A program made the translations under genes and the position numbers. From assembly GCA_001657395.1 (NCBI GenBank), contig LYSY01000011.1, positions 106,863 through 170,862 on the forward strand: DNA of 64,000 bases, in the 5' to 3' direction. Under the pieces are notes generated by a model, which was not told the DNA's origin, searched no databases, and saw only the letters and a program-made list of their open reading frames with translations. This DNA comes from Rhodospirillales bacterium BBD 1991-14 (GTDB taxonomy: Bacteria > Pseudomonadota > Alphaproteobacteria > Kiloniellales > Kiloniellaceae). Positions 8,340-17,095 of this stretch are shown piece by piece. Positions within the stretch are counted from its first letter, which is position 1. Every line of letters begins with the position of its first letter.

Positions 8340-10460
8340 TCATCCTTCGATCTTCGAGAAATCGGCAACCTCAGCGAAGCTGTGGTCAATCTGCTTCAGC
8401 AGCCGCAGCCTGTTTTCCCGTAGATCCGCATCGTCAACATTGACCGTTACTTCGTCAAAGAAGGCGTCGACAGGCTGGCGAAGCCTTGCCATAGCAGCCA
8501 TTGCTTCCACGAACCTCGCTTCATCGATGCAAGCCTTTGCTTCCTTAGCCATTGCATCCAGTGCGAAATAGAGGGCCTTTTCCTCGTCCTGGCGAAAGCG
8601 CTCTGGCACCGCGCCACCGTCGAAAGCCGTCTTGTCCTTCTTCTCCTCAATCCGGACGATGTTCGCCGCACGCCGGAAGGCGATGAGCAGGCTACCGCCA
8701 TCGTCGGTACCAAGGAATTGATCTAACGCACTCACACGGTCCAGGACCCGTACCAAGTCCACTTCGCCGGGTGTGCCGTCAGGGGCTGCGGTTTCGCGCT
8801 TGGTTGCCGAAAAAACGGAAGCGATGAGGTCGTGGCGCACGCCCTGATCGCGCAAGGCGACCTTCAGGCGCTCGGCGAAGAAGTCTAGAAGCGGGCCCGC
8901 CACTGGACCGGCATCAAGATTGCGGCACTCCGCCTGCGCCGTTGCGAAGACCTCGGCCAGCGGCAGGCGCAGCTTGTTTTCGACAATGAGGCGGATGACG
9001 CCCAGCGCGGCGCGGCGCAGCGCGTAAGGGTCCTTGGATCCTGTCGGTTTCTCGTCGATCGCCCAGAAGCCGACCAGGGTGTCGATCTTGTCTGCCAGGG
9101 CGACACAGAGGCTGACCGGGGAAGAGGGGCAGGCATCGTTCGGGCCCAGCGGCGCGTAGTGTTCGGCGACGGCCTCCGCCACCGCCGGGGACTCGCCGTC
9201 GTTGAGCGCGTAGTAGCGGCCCATGATGCCCTGCAGTTCCGGGAACTCGCCCACCATGCCGGTGACGAGATCGGCCTTGGCGAGGCGCGCAGCGGAGCGG
9301 ACCTGATCGCGGTCCGCACCGGGGACGAAGGCGCTGATCGCCACCGCGAGGCTCTGCAGGCGCGAGACCTTCTCGGCCAGTGTGCCCAGCCTGGCGTGAA
9401 AGACGATGTCCTGCAGCGCCGGCACCCGCGCGGAGAGCGGCTGTTGGCGGTCCTGGTCCCAGAAGAACCGGGCATCGGCCAGGCGGGCGCGCAGCACCCG
9501 TTCATTGCCGGCGACGATGGTCTCGGCGCGGTCGCTGTCCGGCGGCGCCTCCATGTTGGCGACCACCAGGAAGCGGTCCGCCAGCGCGCCCGCGGCGGTC
9601 TCTGTCGAGAAGTACTTCTGGTGGCTGCGCATGGAGGTGGACAGCACCTCCGCCGGCAGGTCCATAAAACCCCCGTCGATGCGCCCCATCAGCACCTGCG
9701 GCCACTCGACCAGCCCGGTGACCTCGTCCAGCAGCGCGGGATCGTCTTTCAGTGTCACGCCCGCCCCTGCGGTCAGCTCCGCCGCCTGCCGCGCGATGAT
9801 TGCCCGCCGCTCCGCCGGGTCCAGCAACACATTCGCCTGGAGCAGCCTGTCCCGGTAGTCGGCAAAGCCGGTCACCGCAAAGGGATCGGGCGCGAGAAAG
9901 CGATGCCCCAGCGTCGAATCGCTGAAGTCAATGCGGCGTCCCTCCCCCATGTCGAAACCGCCGGCCAGGGCCTCGCCGTCGAAGACCGCGAGGATGTGGT
10001 GCAGCGGGCGCACCCAGCGCTGGCTGTCGTCGCCCCAGCGCATGGACTTCGGCCAGGGCAGGTCCGCAAAGGCCTTGCTCAGAACCTCCGGAAGGACCGC
10101 GTCGCTGGGCCGTCCCGCGACGTGGCGCACGGCAAAGTAAAAGCTGCCCTTGGGGGTTTCGCGGACCTCCGCCTGATCCAGAGAGGCAAAGCCGTTGGCC
10201 TTCAGAAAGCCTTGAACCGCCTGCTCCGGCGCACCGACCTTGGGACCCTTTTTCTCTTCCGAGAGGTCCGGCTGCTGGGCCGGCAGGCCGTCGACCACCA
10301 GCGCCAGGCGGCGCGGCGTTGCGTAGGCACGGGCCGACTCAAAGGTGAGATTGGCCGCCTTCAGCCCCTCGGTGACCAGACGCTTCAGGTCCTCCGCCGC
10401 GCGGGCCTGCATGCGCGCCGGGATCTCTTCGGAGAACAGTTCGACCAGCAGCTCGGCCAT
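8340..10460 (-). CDS. glyS: Glycyl-tRNA synthetase, beta subunit
   Basis: Beta subunit of the bacterial alpha2-beta2 glycyl-tRNA synthetase, which recognises tRNA-Gly and supports aminoacylation. At 706 residues it has normal length and opens with the typical [17 protein letters not shown]. The HD-domain-like middle and the C-terminal anticodon-binding part ([16 protein letters not shown] ending, here [12 protein letters not shown]) are present. Its ATG overlaps the glyQ stop codon by one base (TGATG in minus-strand reading), so the subunits are translationally coupled. Confidence 0.97.
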   Translation of the reverse strand: MAELLVELFSEEIPARMQARAAEDLKRLVTEGLKAANLTFESARAYATPRRLALVVDGLPAQQPDLSEEKKGPKVGAPEQAVQGFLKANGFASLDQAEVRETPKGSFYFAVRHVAGRPSDAVLPEVLSKAFADLPWPKSMRWGDDSQRWVRPLHHILAVFDGEALAGGFDMGEGRRIDFSDSTLGHRFLAPDPFAVTGFADYRDRLLQANVLLDPAERRAIIARQAAELTAGAGVTLKDDPALLDEVTGLVEWPQVLMGRIDGGFMDLPAEVLSTSMRSHQKYFSTETAAGALADRFLVVANMEAPPDSDRAETIVAGNERVLRARLADARFFWDQDRQQPLSARVPALQDIVFHARLGTLAEKVSRLQSLAVAISAFVPGADRDQVRSAARLAKADLVTGMVGEFPELQGIMGRYYALNDGESPAVAEAVAEHYAPLGPNDACPSSPVSLCVALADKIDTLVGFWAIDEKPTGSKDPYALRRAALGVIRLIVENKLRLPLAEVFATAQAECRNLDAGPVAGPLLDFFAERLKVALRDQGVRHDLIASVFSATKRETAAPDGTPGEVDLVRVLDRVSALDQFLGTDDGGSLLIAFRRAANIVRIEEKKDKTAFDGGAVPERFRQDEEKALYFALDAMAKEAKACIDEARFVEAMAAMARLRQPVDAFFDEVTVNVDDADLRENRLRLLKQIDHSFAEVADFSKIEG

Positions 10461-11371
10461 CAGCCCGCCTCACCCGTTTGCGTGGCGACCCAGGCCTCGC
10501 AGCAGGCCTTGGCGAGCTCACGCACCCGGCCAATGTATGCCTGGCGCTCGGTGACCGAGATCACCCCGCGGGCATCCAGGAGATTGAAGACATGGCTCGC
10601 CTTCATGCACTGGTCATAAGCGGGCAGTGGCATGGCGCGGCCGACGCGCGCACCGTGGTCCAGGATCGAACGGCACTCTGCCTCCGCATCCTTGAAGTGC
10701 TGGACGAGGATGTCGGTGGTCGCCGCCTCGAAATTGAATTCCGAGAACTCCTGCTCGGCCTGCAGGAAGACATCGCCGTAGGTCTTGCCACCCTGATCCT
10801 TGGGCACGCCGTCCCAATCCAGGTCGTAGACGTTCTCGACCCCCTGGACGTACATGATGAGGCGTTCCAGCCCGTAGGTCAGTTCGGTGGAAACCGGGTT
10901 GCAGTCGATGCCGCCGACCTGCTGGAAGTAGGTGAACTGGCTGACCTCCATACCGTCGCACCAGACCTCCCAACCCAGGCCCCAGGCACCAAGGGTCGGG
11001 CTCTCCCAATCGTCCTCCACGAAGCGAATGTCGTGGCTCATAGGGTCGATGCCGATGGCGCGCAGGGACTCCAGGTAGAGCTCCTGGCTGTCGGCCGGCG
11101 AGGGCTTCAGGATCACCTGGAACTGGTAGTAGTGCTGCAGGCGGTTGGGATTCTCGCCGTAACGCCCGTCGGTCGGGCGGCGCGAGGGCTGCACGTAGGC
11201 CGCTTTCCAGCGCCCCGGCCCCAGGGCCCGCAGGGTGGTGGCGGGATGGAAGGTCCCGGCCCCGACCTCCAGGTCGTAGGGCTGCAGGATGACGCAGCCC
11301 TGGCGGGCCCAGAAGTCCTGAAGACGCAGGATCAGCCGCTGGAAACAGGTCTCCGGATTGGCGTCAGGCAT
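10460..11371 (-). CDS. glyQ: Glycyl-tRNA synthetase, alpha subunit
   Basis: Catalytic class II synthetase subunit that activates glycine, 303 residues. Family hallmarks are [19 protein letters not shown] at the N-terminus, the motif 2 region [16 protein letters not shown] and [20 protein letters not shown]. First gene of the glyQ-glyS pair, probably with ppdK downstream. A hairpin (11386-11409: TTGCCCGGGG / CCCCGGCAA with one bulged base) sits 15 bases before its start codon; no strong ribosome-binding site is visible, so the leader might influence translation. Confidence 0.97.
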   Translation of the reverse strand: MPDANPETCFQRLILRLQDFWARQGCVILQPYDLEVGAGTFHPATTLRALGPGRWKAAYVQPSRRPTDGRYGENPNRLQHYYQFQVILKPSPADSQELYLESLRAIGIDPMSHDIRFVEDDWESPTLGAWGLGWEVWCDGMEVSQFTYFQQVGGIDCNPVSTELTYGLERLIMYVQGVENVYDLDWDGVPKDQGGKTYGDVFLQAEQEFSEFNFEAATTDILVQHFKDAEAECRSILDHGARVGRAMPLPAYDQCMKASHVFNLLDARGVISVTERQAYIGRVRELAKACCEAWVATQTGEAG

Positions 11372-11385
11372 GGCGTTGGGACTGT

Positions 11386-11409
11386 TTGCCCGGGGTGGCG
11401 CCCCGGCAA
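11386..11409 (-). promoter_or_regulatory. Hairpin in the glyQ leader
   Basis: TTGCCCGGGG (11386-11395) pairs with CCCCGGCAA (11401-11409) around a 5-base loop, with one bulged base. It lies 15 bases upstream of the glyQ ATG on the minus strand. I do not recognise a glycine riboswitch or T-box here. Confidence 0.35.
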
Positions 11410-11533
11410 CCTTTACTCAGACCGTTGCTGAAGCGGTCCAGGATGCTGCACCGCGATAAAATGCCGGCGAACCTTAGCGGCGCGCCTGACCCGAATCAAG
11501 CGAAGCCATGGCGGAAACGGAGCATTGGGCGGC

Positions 11534-12331
11534 CTAGCCTTTGACCGCGGCGATGTGCAGAACCAGGGCCGCGTGCCGGCGCCAGCGCCGCAACCAAGGA
11601 TGGGCACGGACCGCCGCCTCGCTGGGCTGCGGCTCCTCCATGGCGGTGATCCGCAAACCGGCAGCGCAGAGGGCGTTGACATAATCCGAGACGGTGCGCG
11701 GGAAGCGGGGAACCGTGAAATCCTCAACGTCGGTCGGGGCCGCCCGCTTGCTGAAATGCCAGCGCTCCACGAAAGGCTGGCGGTCGAAGTAGCCGACCAC
11801 CTGGCGAGCCTTCTTTGGGGTCTGGCGCGACGGGATCCACCGGCTGTGCCTTGTATTGAAACAAGGATGCAGAATGCTGAACCAGAGGCCGCCCCCGGGC
11901 CGGAGTACCCGATGGGTCTCGCGCATGGCAGCGGCAAAGTCCGGACCGTCCATCAGGGCCATGGTGGAAAGGGCGACATCGAAGCTGTCGTCCGCAAAGA
12001 AGCCCATCTGCGAGAACGAGCAAGCCTCGTAGCGGATTCCCAGAGGCGCCCCCTCCTCAACCGCCCGGGCGCGGGCGATTTGCCCTGCGGAAAGATCGAT
12101 GCCGGTGACACGGGCGCCGCATTCGGCGAACCGGCGGGTGTTGGAGCCTTCGCCGCAACCCAGATCGATCACTTCCCGGCCTGCAATCTCCGGCAGGAAG
12201 GCGAGAAAAGCCGGCAGCGTGAAATGCTCACGAAAGACATCGAAGCCAGCACGGACCTCTTCTGCCCAAAGGTCCGCGTTGCGGTCCCAGGCCGCAGCGA
12301 CATCGGCCTCATCCAGGCTATCATCCTGCAT
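11534..12331 (-). CDS. Class I SAM-dependent methyltransferase
   Basis: Methyltransferase of unknown substrate, 265 residues from the ATG at 12331. Motif I is VIDLGCGEGSNTRRFA with the acidic post-I residue in GIDLS; the later FDVALSTMALMD and HRVLRPGGGLWFSILHPCF match the UbiE/type 11 methyltransferase fold. The frame can be extended 14 codons to a TTG at 12373, but that part is low complexity and the ATG has an AAGGGGGG tract upstream, although at a long spacing. It follows a small membrane protein gene and precedes glyQ on the same strand; no operon link is certain. Confidence 0.85.
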   Translation of the reverse strand: MQDDSLDEADVAAAWDRNADLWAEEVRAGFDVFREHFTLPAFLAFLPEIAGREVIDLGCGEGSNTRRFAECGARVTGIDLSAGQIARARAVEEGAPLGIRYEACSFSQMGFFADDSFDVALSTMALMDGPDFAAAMRETHRVLRPGGGLWFSILHPCFNTRHSRWIPSRQTPKKARQVVGYFDRQPFVERWHFSKRAAPTDVEDFTVPRFPRTVSDYVNALCAAGLRITAMEEPQPSEAAVRAHPWLRRWRRHAALVLHIAAVKG

Positions 12332-12456
12332 CTCTGCGGCGTTCCCCCCTTGCGGGTTGGCCCTGAGGGCCAAAAGATGACTACGACGAACTGCTGTGAA
12401 AGACGGCCAGGCAAAGAGGGGCCGAGCGGCAGCACAGCGGCCGCATCATGCGTTCT

Positions 12457-12729
12457 TCAGCCCTGATGTCCGCAGGAGCATTTGGCGCCGGCCTGAATGT
12501 AGGCGCCGCAGGCAGGGCACGGCACGAGGTCTGCGACCTCGTTGCCTTTGCCGGCGTCGGCACTGCGCTCCGTCCTGGTCTTCTGCGGCTTCTTCGCCTC
12601 GCCGGCACGCAGCTTCGCCTCGGCCTTGCGCGCCTGCTGCAGACGGCCGAGGAACTTGAACCCGTACCAGACCGCGGCGATGACGAGCCCGAGGACAATA
12701 AGCTTCTGAATCGAAGGCAATCCAAACAT
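12457..12729 (-). CDS. Small membrane protein with C-terminal zinc ribbon
   Basis: 90 residues. One N-terminal membrane helix (LIVLGLVIAAVWYGFKFLG), then a basic linker rich in Lys, Arg and Ala (about residues 30-65), then a four-cysteine zinc-ribbon: CPACGAY near residue 71 and CSCG near residue 84. Such 'helix plus treble-clef' proteins are conserved in alphaproteobacteria but have no assigned function. The zinc ribbon would face the cytoplasm if the helix is a signal anchor with N-out topology (inference). Confidence 0.7.
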   Translation of the reverse strand: MFGLPSIQKLIVLGLVIAAVWYGFKFLGRLQQARKAEAKLRAGEAKKPQKTRTERSADAGKGNEVADLVPCPACGAYIQAGAKCSCGHQG

Positions 12730-12832
12730 GGCGGCATTTAGCGATGCCGCCGCCCTCGGGTCAAGCAGACCCGATCAGAGATGCCCGACCGCAGACGCCC
12801 GATCCGGGAATCCTGGCCAAGGGCGCCCCCTC

Positions 12833-12864
12833 GGGCGGCGCTGAGACAGGGCGGCGCTGAGACA
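12833..12864. repeat. 16-bp tandem duplication
   Basis: GGGCGGCGCTGAGACA occurs twice back to back (12833-12848 and 12849-12864), followed by a third partial GGGCGG, just beyond the S49 peptidase stop codon. Probably replication slippage. Confidence 0.7.
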
Positions 12865-12872
12865 GGGCGGCC

Positions 12873-13763
12873 CTAGAGCCCGAAGCGGGACCACAGGGCC
12901 CGCTCCTCGACGGCGGCGATGAGACCGGCGGCCCAGTCGTCCGGGCCCGGCAGACTGCCATGGAAAAGCGGCTCCCCGCCGCCACCCCGTCCGCGGCCCA
13001 CGCCCAAACGCTTCAAAAGCCGCCTGGGACCCTGGACACGGCGCAGCCGGACGCGCTTGCCGAAGCGGTCCCGCAACACCTGGCGCAGTTCGCCCTCGGA
13101 GTCGGCCAGGCCGAGTTCTATCGCCCGTCCGCCGGCCCAGAACTCACCGCTGAATAGTTCCTCTTCCGGAGCCTTCAGGCGATGCCCGCGACGGTCGCGC
13201 ACGCTCTGCTTGAAGACATCGTGCAGGTCCTGCTGCAGAGCCTTCAGGCGGGCGACATCCTCGGCGTTTTCCGGCCGGAAGGGATCAAGCGTCGACTTGT
13301 GCTCGCCGGCCGTATAGACGCGGCGCTCGACGCCAACCCGATCCATCAGTTCGGTGAACCCGAAGCCGGAAGTGATGACGCCGATCGAACCGACAATGGA
13401 GGTCGGCTGGACAAAGATCTCGTCGGCGGCACAGGCCAGCCAGTACCCGCCGGAGGCCGCCACATCCTCGCAGAACGCCAGAACCGGCTTTTCCTTCTCC
13501 CGCGCCAGATCGCGGATCCGCTTGGCGATCAGGGCCGACTGGGAGGGCGAACCGCCGGGCGAGTTTATGATCAGGGCAACGGCACTCAGCCGCGGCAGGG
13601 CAAAGGCCCGCTCGATCAGTGGCTCCATGCTGGCGAGGCTCATGCCGCTGCGCAGCGGGCCGAACCCGCCGATCACCCCGGACATGCGCAGGACAGCCAC
13701 CTCGGGATGCCTGGGCCGCAGCCAACGGAACGTCAGAAAGTCGATAATGCTTCGTAAGGCCAT
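12873..13763 (-). CDS. S49 family (signal peptide peptidase A-like) serine protease
   Basis: Membrane-associated Ser/Lys peptidase, 296 residues from the ATG at 13763. Family signatures are LIINSPGGSPSQSALI, the nucleophile region AASGGYWLA with Ser, SIVGSIGVI, and the catalytic Lys region AGEHKSTLDPFRPE. Short SppA/SohB-type enzymes of this length degrade cleaved signal peptides or membrane protein fragments. The frame extends 16 codons to a TTG, but the ATG is preferred. The catalytic region is complete; the hydrophobic anchor is weak (SIIDFLTFRWL). It sits next to a methyltransferase-DUF2007 pair, a common neighbourhood in this class. Confidence 0.9.
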   Translation of the reverse strand: MALRSIIDFLTFRWLRPRHPEVAVLRMSGVIGGFGPLRSGMSLASMEPLIERAFALPRLSAVALIINSPGGSPSQSALIAKRIRDLAREKEKPVLAFCEDVAASGGYWLACAADEIFVQPTSIVGSIGVITSGFGFTELMDRVGVERRVYTAGEHKSTLDPFRPENAEDVARLKALQQDLHDVFKQSVRDRRGHRLKAPEEELFSGEFWAGGRAIELGLADSEGELRQVLRDRFGKRVRLRRVQGPRRLLKRLGVGRGRGGGGEPLFHGSLPGPDDWAAGLIAAVEERALWSRFGL

Positions 13764-13842
13764 GGCATGAACATAAGGCCTAAGCCTGCTTATTCCAAAC
13801 CCCCGGCCCAAACGCCAGTCATCCGGCCGGCGAGATTCGGGC

Positions 13843-14589
13843 CTACAGTTCCAGGCGCTTGGCCGACCGCAGCACCGCCTCTGCAGCCGTCGAGTAGGCG
13901 CCGTCGTCCCGATGAAGCACCAGGCCCGGCAAAAGCCGCAGCGGCGCCCCGCTGCCCTTGCGGGCCTGCACGATCACGCGCTTGGCCGGCTCGCCAAGGC
14001 GCGGCCAGAGAGGCAGGACTGTGAGGCTGCCGCAGGTCTCGGCGCAGAGCGTGAGGACCTCCGCAAGGCGGTCGGCGCGGTGGATCAGCGTCAGGCTGCC
14101 CTTGGGCCGCAACAGCATGATCGCGCAGCGCATCCAGTCGTCGAGCCCGGCCGCCCCCTCCACCGTCGCGATACGGCGGGCGGTATCGTGCGAAACGCGG
14201 GCGGCCGCGGGGTCGAGGTAGGGCGGATTCATCATCACATGGTCGAAACGGCCGGTGGCGAAACAGGCCGGCGGATCCCGCACATCGCCCAGATGGGCGG
14301 CCAGATCGGGGCCGACGTCGTTGAGGTCTCCGTTCTGCCGGGCAAGCGCAACAAGCCGGGGTTGAACCTCGAGACCGACCACGCGGACCCTGGGCAGCCG
14401 CCGCAGCAGGCAGAGCCCGGCCGAGGCGACACCACATCCCAGATCGGCCACCGTCTCTCCGGGCTCTGCCGGCACCGCGGCGGCGAGCAGCACGGGGTCG
14501 ATGGCGGCGCGGTAGCCGCCCGCGGGCTGGCGCAGCCGGACCCGGCCATCGAGGAGACTGTCTTCGGTGAGGGCGGGGCCTTCGCTCAA
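13843..14589 (-). CDS. tRNA1(Val) N6-adenine methyltransferase-like (TrmN6 family)
   Basis: SAM-dependent N6-adenine methyltransferase, 248 residues. The SAM motif is VADLGCGVASAGLCLL, and the N6-adenine catalytic motif is MMNPPYLDPA near residue 118, as in TrmN6/YfiC, which modifies A37 of tRNA1(Val). The likely start is a TTG at 14589 that overlaps the stop codon of the DUF2007 gene (TTGA), meaning translational coupling and probably low expression. The opening (LTEDSLLDGRVRLRQPAGGYR) is typical of the family. Confidence 0.85.
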   Translation of the reverse strand: MSEGPALTEDSLLDGRVRLRQPAGGYRAAIDPVLLAAAVPAEPGETVADLGCGVASAGLCLLRRLPRVRVVGLEVQPRLVALARQNGDLNDVGPDLAAHLGDVRDPPACFATGRFDHVMMNPPYLDPAAARVSHDTARRIATVEGAAGLDDWMRCAIMLLRPKGSLTLIHRADRLAEVLTLCAETCGSLTVLPLWPRLGEPAKRVIVQARKGSGAPLRLLPGLVLHRDDGAYSTAAEAVLRSAKRLEL

Positions 14590-14801
14590 GAACTGGTTTC
14601 CTCCCCCGCGTCGGCCAGAACCTGCAGCGCCCTCTCGTAGTCCTGGTCCCCCACCATGAGGCGCCGCGGCAGAATACCGATGGACCCCTCCATGATCGAG
14701 GTGTGGTGGTCCAACACCAGGGTATCAATCCCGGCATCGGCGAGCAGAGCCTCCAACCAGGAGAGCTTGACCATGTCGTTGGTACGCAGCAGTTGTTTCA
14801 T
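14586..14801 (-). CDS. DUF2007 domain-containing protein
   Basis: 71 residues matching DUF2007, a small alpha/beta domain annotated as a putative signal-transducing or nitrogen-regulatory-like protein: MKQLLRTNDMVKLSWLEALL at the start and RRLMVGDQDYERALQVL near the end. Members are found directly upstream of the TrmN6-like methyltransferase in many alphaproteobacteria, as here with a 4-base overlap. Molecular function is unknown. Confidence 0.85.
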   Translation of the reverse strand: MKQLLRTNDMVKLSWLEALLADAGIDTLVLDHHTSIMEGSIGILPRRLMVGDQDYERALQVLADAGEETSS

Positions 14802-15150
14802 TGTCGGGCTGCTTTGCTGTTCCGGACGGTGACGGGTTCGAGTTCGGCTTCGGCCCTAGAGCTTAAAGTTCTGGGCTTGATATGGGGACAAAGCAGTGGT
14901 TTCAGCCCCTCTTCGCTCGATTTGCACAGCGCGCCTTTCGTCGCACCAGAGGTATCGTGCTTGACCCCCCGGCGGTTAATCCTATGCTGACTTAAGTGCC
15001 CCAAATCAAGCACTACGCCTGTCAAGGGACCGATTTGGGCAATGCATCCAGGCCCCTCGGCGCATCTGAGCCCCTCGGCAAAGCCATTGGGCCATTGCCG
15101 GCCAACGAGGACGGCGCGCAATGAGGATGGGGCGTTGGATAGGGGACGCC
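14802..15150. other. Divergent intergenic region between DUF2007 and ispB
   Basis: About 350 bases without a gene. It holds a probable ispB promoter (14961-14988) and an imperfect symmetry around it: GTGCTTGA at 14957-14964 and TCAAGCAC at 15006-15013, a possible operator. I see no further coding or RNA feature. Confidence 0.6.
14961..14988 (+). promoter_or_regulatory. Putative sigma-70 promoter for ispB
   Basis: TTGACC (14961-14966), 16-base spacer, TATGCT (14983-14988). It lies about 210 bases before the ispB start and is flanked by an 8-bp inverted repeat, which could be a regulator site. Confidence 0.45.
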
Positions 15151-15195
15151 CAAAGGTGAGAGGGCCAAAGGTGAGAGGGCCAGAGGTGAGAGGGC
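15151..15195 (+). repeat. Three 15-bp tandem repeats carrying Shine-Dalgarno-like sequence
   Basis: Three contiguous copies of CAAAGGTGAGAGGGC (the third with one change) end 5 bases before the GTG start of ispB. Each contains AGGTGAGAGGG, so three ribosome-binding-like motifs are stacked. The unit is a multiple of three and the in-frame upstream stop is a TAG at 15140. Confidence 0.85.
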
Positions 15196-15199
15196 GGTT

Positions 15200-16222
15200 G
15201 TGGCGCTAGTCGCCGAAGTCGGCAAAGACCAAAAGGGGCAGGACCGGAACGGCCTCGAGCCTCTGATTGCGCTCGTCGCCGAGGACCTGCAGGCGGTCAA
15301 CCGCCTCATCGTTACCCATATGAACTCACCGGTGGCCCTGATTCCCCAGCTCGCGGGCCACATCGTCGCAGCGGGCGGCAAACGCCTGCGGCCGATGCTG
15401 ACCCTGGCCTCAGCGAAGCTCTGCGGCTATCGCGGCGACCGCCACCTGGGGCTGGCCGCCTGCGTCGAGTTCATTCATACCGCCACCCTGCTCCATGACG
15501 ACGTGGTCGACGCCAGCGACCTGCGTCGCGGCCTGGCAACGGCAAATGCCGTCTGGGGCAACAAGCCCAGCGTCCTGGTCGGCGACTTCCTGTTCAGCCG
15601 CGCGTTCCAGCTGATGGTGGCGGACGGCAGCCTGGACGTGCTGCGGATCCTCTCCAACGCCTCGGCTGTGATCGCCGAAGGCGAGGTTCTGCAGCTGATG
15701 ACCGCCAACGATACGAGCTCCGGCGAAAGTGCCTATATGGAGGTTGTCGAGGCCAAGACGGCCGCGCTCTTTGCCGCGGCCTGCCGGGTCGGCGCCGTGG
15801 TCGCCGAGCAGGCGGAGGCCGAGGAACTGGCGCTGGAGCACTTCGGGCGGGACCTGGGGATCGCCTTTCAGTTGGTCGACGATGTGCTGGACTACTCCGC
15901 CCTGCAGGCGGAGCTGGGCAAGTCCGTCGGCGACGACTTCCGCGACGGCAAGATCACACTGCCGGTGGTTCTCGCAATCCAGCGCGGCAGCGACGAGGAA
16001 CGCGCTTTCTGGCGCCGCTGCCTGGAGGACCAGGATTATCAGGACGGCGACCTGGAGCACGCCATCGCCCTGATGCAGCGCCACGGGACCCTGGAAGACG
16101 CCATGGCCCAAGCGCGCCGCTATGCCGCCTCGGCCAGCGCCGCGCTGGACCGCTTTCCCGAGAGCGCGATCAAGACGGCGTTGCGGGACATCGCCGGTTT
16201 CTGCGTCGACCGCGCCTACTGA
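15200..16222 (+). CDS. ispB: Polyprenyl diphosphate synthase (octaprenyl/decaprenyl type)
   Basis: Trans-prenyltransferase making the long isoprenoid tail of ubiquinone, 340 residues. Both aspartate-rich motifs are present: LLHDDVVDASDLRRG and LVDDVLDYSA. The typical VALIPQLAGHIVAAGGKRLRP opening is at about residues 41-60. An in-frame TAG at 15140 limits the start; the GTG at 15200 is preceded by AGGTGAGAGGG, while the next ATG (codon 38) would remove conserved sequence. Chain length (C40 or C50) cannot be told from sequence by eye. Divergent from DUF2007. Confidence 0.93.
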   Translation: MALVAEVGKDQKGQDRNGLEPLIALVAEDLQAVNRLIVTHMNSPVALIPQLAGHIVAAGGKRLRPMLTLASAKLCGYRGDRHLGLAACVEFIHTATLLHDDVVDASDLRRGLATANAVWGNKPSVLVGDFLFSRAFQLMVADGSLDVLRILSNASAVIAEGEVLQLMTANDTSSGESAYMEVVEAKTAALFAAACRVGAVVAEQAEAEELALEHFGRDLGIAFQLVDDVLDYSALQAELGKSVGDDFRDGKITLPVVLAIQRGSDEERAFWRRCLEDQDYQDGDLEHAIALMQRHGTLEDAMAQARRYAASASAALDRFPESAIKTALRDIAGFCVDRAY

Positions 16223-16356
16223 CCAGGAGTGGGGCCTGCCCGCCCTGCTGCCTTACCGCCTGCTCTCCCACCATCGGCCGCCCTCTGTTCGAGGCGCCGC
16301 CTCGGCGGCCTTGCACCCCAGGGTCTCGGCGCTGCCGGGACGGCCCGCGTCGTTGG

Positions 16357-16608
16357 TCAGGCTTCCTCCTCCATGAGCTGGCGCCACTCGCCCAGCCAGC
16401 TCAGTTCATCGAGAAAGGCCATGAGACGCACGCAAAGAGCCACTGGATGCGGTATCTGGGTACTGCCAGAGGCCCAGCGCCGCACCGTGCGGTCATTGAC
16501 GCGCAGCTCACGGGACAGCGCGGTTTGCCAGCGCGCGGTGCCATAAAGCCGACTGCAAATGCGGTCCAGCTCTGCGGCGGTCATGCCGCCTTCTGCAGCT
16601 CTTTCCAT
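16357..16608 (-). CDS. Small helix-turn-helix DNA-binding protein
   Basis: 83 residues, starting at an ATG (16608) preceded by GGAGG at 8 bases. A TTG 13 codons upstream is possible but has no such site. The helix-turn-helix is LSRELRVNDRTVRRWASGS (about residues 33-51), similar to Cro/XRE or resolvase-type helices; the rest is short and acidic at the C-terminus. Directly upstream lie repeated GGGCAAATAGCC-type sequences, so autoregulation is likely. Small HTH proteins of this form occur in mobile or accessory regions, and the flanking DNA is AT-rich compared with its surroundings. Confidence 0.7.
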   Translation of the reverse strand: MERAAEGGMTAAELDRICSRLYGTARWQTALSRELRVNDRTVRRWASGSTQIPHPVALCVRLMAFLDELSWLGEWRQLMEEEA

Positions 16609-16650
16609 CCACAAATCCTCCAGCGACCCATCGCTTCTGGGCACCAACCA

Positions 16651-16730
16651 TAGGGCAATTCGTCCAAGCCTGCAACTCTGTGCTGGGCAAATAGCCCTAT
16701 ATTCACTCTGCTCTGGCTATTTTGCCCTAA
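16651..16730. promoter_or_regulatory. Cluster of operator-like repeats upstream of the HTH gene
   Basis: Three related sites: TAGGGCAATT (16651-16660), GGGCAAATAGCCC (16685-16697, arms GGGC/GCCC) and, in the opposite orientation, GGCTATTTTGCCCTAA (16715-16730). The second and third share GGGCAAA(A)TAGCC. Their position 40-120 bases before the HTH start suggests binding sites for that regulator. Confidence 0.5.
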
Positions 16731-16841
16731 CATTTGGGATCAATCTTTGAAGACACAATTCCATATAGGCCATAATACCCTATTAACTGATCAATTTACA
16801 TGGTTACCTCGAATATTTTCTGCCTCTCTGCATGTTTTCCG

Positions 16842-16870
16842 TTGACACTGCCCACGAATATGAATATAGT
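16842..16870 (+). promoter_or_regulatory. Near-consensus sigma-70 promoter
   Basis: TTGACA (16842-16847), exactly 17 bases, TATAGT (16865-16870). The -35 box is a perfect match and the -10 box differs at one or two positions. Transcription would start near 16877 and reach the terminator at 16982-17012. Confidence 0.7.
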
Positions 16871-16876
16871 TCCTTC

Positions 16877-17012
16877 ATATCAAGCACTGAAGAACATATT
16901 GTTTCGTTCCTGATCTGAAACACCCGCATCGCATCTTCAGTGTCTCGCGTGAAAGTGACCGCAGTCGCATATTCATTATTTGGGGGTCGACAGAGTTCGA
17001 CCCCCTTTTTTT
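16877..17012 (+). ncRNA. Candidate small RNA (about 135 nt)
   Basis: A transcript bounded by the promoter at 16842-16870 and a strong intrinsic terminator. Its body contains a perfect 9-bp stem CACTGAAGA (16885-16893) / TCTTCAGTG (16934-16942) enclosing a second hairpin TGTTTC (16900-16905) / GAAACA (16917-16922), then a single-stranded AT-rich stretch, then the terminator. No ribosome-binding site plus short reading frame stands out inside. I do not recognise it as 6S, SRP, tmRNA or a known alphaproteobacterial sRNA family. It could instead be a leader or attenuator of the pentapeptide gene that starts 83 bases after the terminator. Confidence 0.6.
16982..17012 (+). terminator. Strong intrinsic terminator
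   Basis: GGGGGTCGA (16982-16990) and TCGACCCCC (16997-17005) form a perfect 9-bp stem with a 6-base loop, followed by seven T residues (17006-17012). This is the most textbook-like terminator in the window, yet no protein gene precedes it on this strand. Confidence 0.85.
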
Positions 17013-17095
17013 GTCCGCATTTCACCAAAGCCCGGCCGGAAGTCAGGCCGGCACAAGACGCCGGACGGCGATACAGATGCCAGGAGGCCAGGTCG

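Noticed and set aside
16940..17095. Longer start for the pentapeptide protein
   Set aside because: It would translate through the terminator stem; a clear AGGAGG precedes the ATG at 17096.
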